Positions 62,030-64,000 of a stretch of 64,000 bases of DNA are shown here, one piece after another. Location of the stretch: positions 48,074-112,073 of the forward strand of contig JADKCV010000009.1 in assembly GCA_016718655.1 (NCBI GenBank). Reading direction: 5' to 3'. Position 1 is the stretch's first letter, and every line of letters begins with the position of its first letter. Source of the stretch: Flavobacteriales bacterium (GTDB lineage Bacteria > Bacteroidota > Bacteroidia > Flavobacteriales_F > PHOS-HE28). Position numbers and translations under genes: made by a program. The notes beneath the pieces are model-generated. The model ran no database searches. It was not told where the DNA came from and saw only the letters and a list, made by a program, of their open reading frames with translations.

Positions 62030-64000
62030 ATGGAGAAGAGCGGAGCATCACAGATCCCCGTCACCGAGGAGCAGTTGAACGCCTACAAGGAGGAGGTGAC
62101 CGCCTTGCTGAAGATGGTGAGCTGGTCGCCCGACCAACGCAGCCGGACCACCAGCAACACGCAGCTCGATGCCAGCTTCCTGTTGCACGTGGGCAAGGCC
62201 CTCAACGTGGGCGAAAGCGACGAGCTCAGCGTGTTGAAGAGCGCCGTGCGCATCAGCGACGACCGGACAATCCTGAGCAACACCACCAACGTGGTGCTCA
62301 ACGCGATCCGCAAGGGCTTCTGCATGGGCAAACACCTCAGCGTGCTGTTCGAGCGCAGCAGCGGCCTGGAACTGTTGCAGCAGAAGAACAACGACGGCAG
62401 CCTGCACCAGAGCGAGATGCCCGCGTTCCATGACAAGCTGCAGACCTCCTCGGCCATCCAGCTCTTCGTGGCTGCCAACTACATCACGCACTACCTCAAC
62501 AACGTGCGCGGCGATGAGCACTCGTCGATCAACATCGATTTCGGCGGCATCCCGGAAGTGCGCCTCACCCGCCCCAGCCAGGCCGTGCAGTGCGCCATCT
62601 ACTACTACGCCGCCTACCTCGAGCGCAGCGGCGTGGTGAAGACCGATCTCGAACTGCTGAAGATCACGCTCCTCTATTTCGAGCGCTTGAAGGAGGAGAT
62701 CCAGATGCGCAAGGCCTCGCTGAAGGATGCGGAGCTATTCACTGCGCAGCACTACAAGCTGGAGCATTCGGACTTCACCGTGCAGGGCTTCGACGTGGCC
62801 ATCAACGCCCAGGTGAAAGGCGTGGAGTTCAATGCCACGCGCATGGAGGACATCGTGGCCAACGAACAGGCCAAGCACATGTTCCGGCGTTTCGCCGAAC
62901 GGCTGCTGTGCTACGACATCACCGAAGGCAAGAACCCGATGCTGGTGCTCGGCGGCATGCCCAGCATCACCATGGCCGATGGCAAGCCCGGCACAGGCAA
63001 GAGCATGCTGATCGCCGCTGTGGCCACCATGCTGCAGGAGCGCTGCGAAGTGTTGAAGATGCCCTTCCTGTTCTGGCCCTTGCCGGAGAACATCATCTCC
63101 ACCTTCCAAGGCGGTTCGGCCGAACGCGCGATCGAATGGTTCCGCCCGATGCAGGACACCGGCAAGATCGTCTTCGCACCCATCGACGATGCCGAGAACA
63201 ACCTCGAGGAACGCACACGTCAAGGCGTATCGGCCGGCGTGCGCGAGTTCATCGGCGTCTTCCTGCGCAACACCGAAGGCGCCTACGCTGTCAACCATGG
63301 CAACCGCATGATCAGCCTGTTCACCAACCTGCCGGACCAGGTGGACAAGGCCGTGCTCTCGCGCATCCAGGTGCGGGTAAGCATGGAAGGTGCCAAACGC
63401 TACGAGGACTTCGTGGACCAGGACCACCTCTGGTGGAAGAAGTACCGCGAGATGGACCCCAAGTTCATCAAGGACCCGAACGTGAAGGGCTACGAGTTCA
63501 TGAGCGCGCAGAAGCAGGTCGCGTCCATGAACGAGCTGCACAAAGGCGGAAAGACCGAGGTCCAGAACGCGGACCTGCGGACCATCTACGAAGCCAGCCT
63601 CAAGCAACACGATGCCGGCACACACGAGTTCTTCGGCGTGTTCTACACCGCCGTGCTCGAACGTTTCCCCTTCTTCAGTTCCCGCGACCTGCGCAACATC
63701 CAGAAGGCCGTGGACGCCCGCGTCACCGACTTCGACCTGCCCCCGATCTGGTGGGACAAGCCCGACGAGTTCTTCTTCAAGGACTACGACACCAAGCTCG
63801 CCATGCTGAAGGAACTGATGCGCTCCAACCTGGGCAACGTCAGCTTCGAGGAAGTGCGCCTGCAAGAGGCCCTCAACTACCTCGACAATGCCATCCGCAT
63901 CAACGAGACCGGCATCAACCGCCAGGTGGAACGCCGCGCGGAGGAGATCCACATCCAGCAGAAGGCGCTGGAGCTGCAGGCGCGGAAGAGTGGGAAGGGG
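62030..64000 (+). CDS. AAA+ ATPase of the TelA-like module (3' end outside window)
   Basis: The first 657 codons of a large protein without stop. Residues about 1-280 are helical with no known domain (ASFLLHVGKALNVGESDEL, YYYAAYLERSGVVKT). The AAA+ domain follows: Walker A GMPSITMADGKPGTGKSMLI (near 315), Walker B-like KIVFAPIDDAENNLEERTRQ (near 380), and sensor-1-like MISLFTNLPDQVDKAVLSRI with an Arg finger candidate. After it are more helices and a Lys/Arg-rich end. No transmembrane segment. Its place 3 bp after the unknown gene and 1.2 kb after TelA suggests a joint system; substrate remodelling is inferred from the fold only. Confidence 0.8.
   Translation, partial: MEKSGASQIPVTEEQLNAYKEEVTALLKMVSWSPDQRSRTTSNTQLDASFLLHVGKALNVGESDELSVLKSAVRISDDRTILSNTTNVVLNAIRKGFCMGKHLSVLFERSSGLELLQQKNNDGSLHQSEMPAFHDKLQTSSAIQLFVAANYITHYLNNVRGDEHSSINIDFGGIPEVRLTRPSQAVQCAIYYYAAYLERSGVVKTDLELLKITLLYFERLKEEIQMRKASLKDAELFTAQHYKLEHSDFTVQGFDVAINAQVKGVEFNATRMEDIVANEQAKHMFRRFAERLLCYDITEGKNPMLVLGGMPSITMADGKPGTGKSMLIAAVATMLQERCEVLKMPFLFWPLPENIISTFQGGSAERAIEWFRPMQDTGKIVFAPIDDAENNLEERTRQGVSAGVREFIGVFLRNTEGAYAVNHGNRMISLFTNLPDQVDKAVLSRIQVRVSMEGAKRYEDFVDQDHLWWKKYREMDPKFIKDPNVKGYEFMSAQKQVASMNELHKGGKTEVQNADLRTIYEASLKQHDAGTHEFFGVFYTAVLERFPFFSSRDLRNIQKAVDARVTDFDLPPIWWDKPDEFFFKDYDTKLAMLKELMRSNLGNVSFEEVRLQEALNYLDNAIRINETGINRQVERRAEEIHIQQKALELQARKSGKG

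Overview
The window is a GC-rich stretch of a Bacteroidota chromosome, most likely an uncultured Flavobacteriales-like lineage. The evidence is several large secreted proteins with type IX secretion (T9SS) type A and type B C-terminal signals, the Bacteroidota form of succinate dehydrogenase (SdhC cytochrome b558 plus SdhA), DUF2480 and DUF59 genes inside a SUF operon, a Reg_prop-propeller histidine kinase, weak or absent Shine-Dalgarno sites, and several promoters of the TTG/TAnnTTTG type. No transposase, prophage or CRISPR array was seen.

Layout. 1-3.2 kb: sdhC-sdhA (sdhA cut by the window edge) and a DUF1801 gene. 3.4-7.1 kb: aminopeptidase P, a decayed copy of its 3' end, two related small membrane proteins with repeated FKxxHWP-type motifs, and a tiny protein resembling a sorting domain. 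7.5-11.6 kb: a LytTR regulator, its propeller sensor kinase and a lipoprotein. 11.8-17.2 kb: tRNA-Ala(GGC), a universal stress protein, an HD-domain/polyphosphate kinase fusion divergent from a duplicated SiaB-like protein, and a 43-residue ORF. 17.2-29.8 kb: aldehyde dehydrogenase, a second two-component system, a TonB-like protein, an SDR, two repeat-rich surface proteins, and the 3-hydroxyanthranilate dioxygenase/ACMS decarboxylase pair. 29.8-37.8 kb: a 1303-residue gliding-motility-type protein, purF and a secreted metalloprotease. 37.9-45.6 kb: a full SUF iron-sulfur operon on the minus strand. 45.8-59.3 kb: thiL, an unknown helical protein, a fructosamine kinase-like protein, small DUF genes, an aldo/keto reductase, a secreted esterase, a HlyD/FtsX/ATPase export operon, a RidA protein, DinB and MscS. 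59.4-64.0 kb: a TelA-like coiled-coil protein, an unknown protein and an AAA+ ATPase, a module cut by the window edge.

How genes work together. The dioxygenase, ACMS decarboxylase, aldehyde dehydrogenase (ALDH8A1/AMSDH-like), RidA protein (2-aminomuconate deaminase-like) and possibly the SDR would form the lower part of the tryptophan/kynurenine degradation route, although they lie in separate places. The SUF operon encodes the SufBCD scaffold, SufS/SufE sulfur donor and a SufA-type carrier. HD-PPK1, the SiaB-like protein and the Usp protein suggest a stress and polyphosphate neighbourhood.

The most unusual items are: a four-helix-bundle gene flanked by inverted repeats and lodged between sufB and sufC; a GC-rich dispersed repeat that also contributes codons to sufS; the HD-PPK1 fusion; the TelA-like/unknown/AAA+ module; and a surface protein of exact 432-bp tandem units. 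At least four loci (sufA, sufB, the gene at 60.9 kb, and the signal peptide of the 432-bp repeat protein) have broken frames. Some breaks sit at short C runs, so indel errors in the source assembly are a serious possibility.
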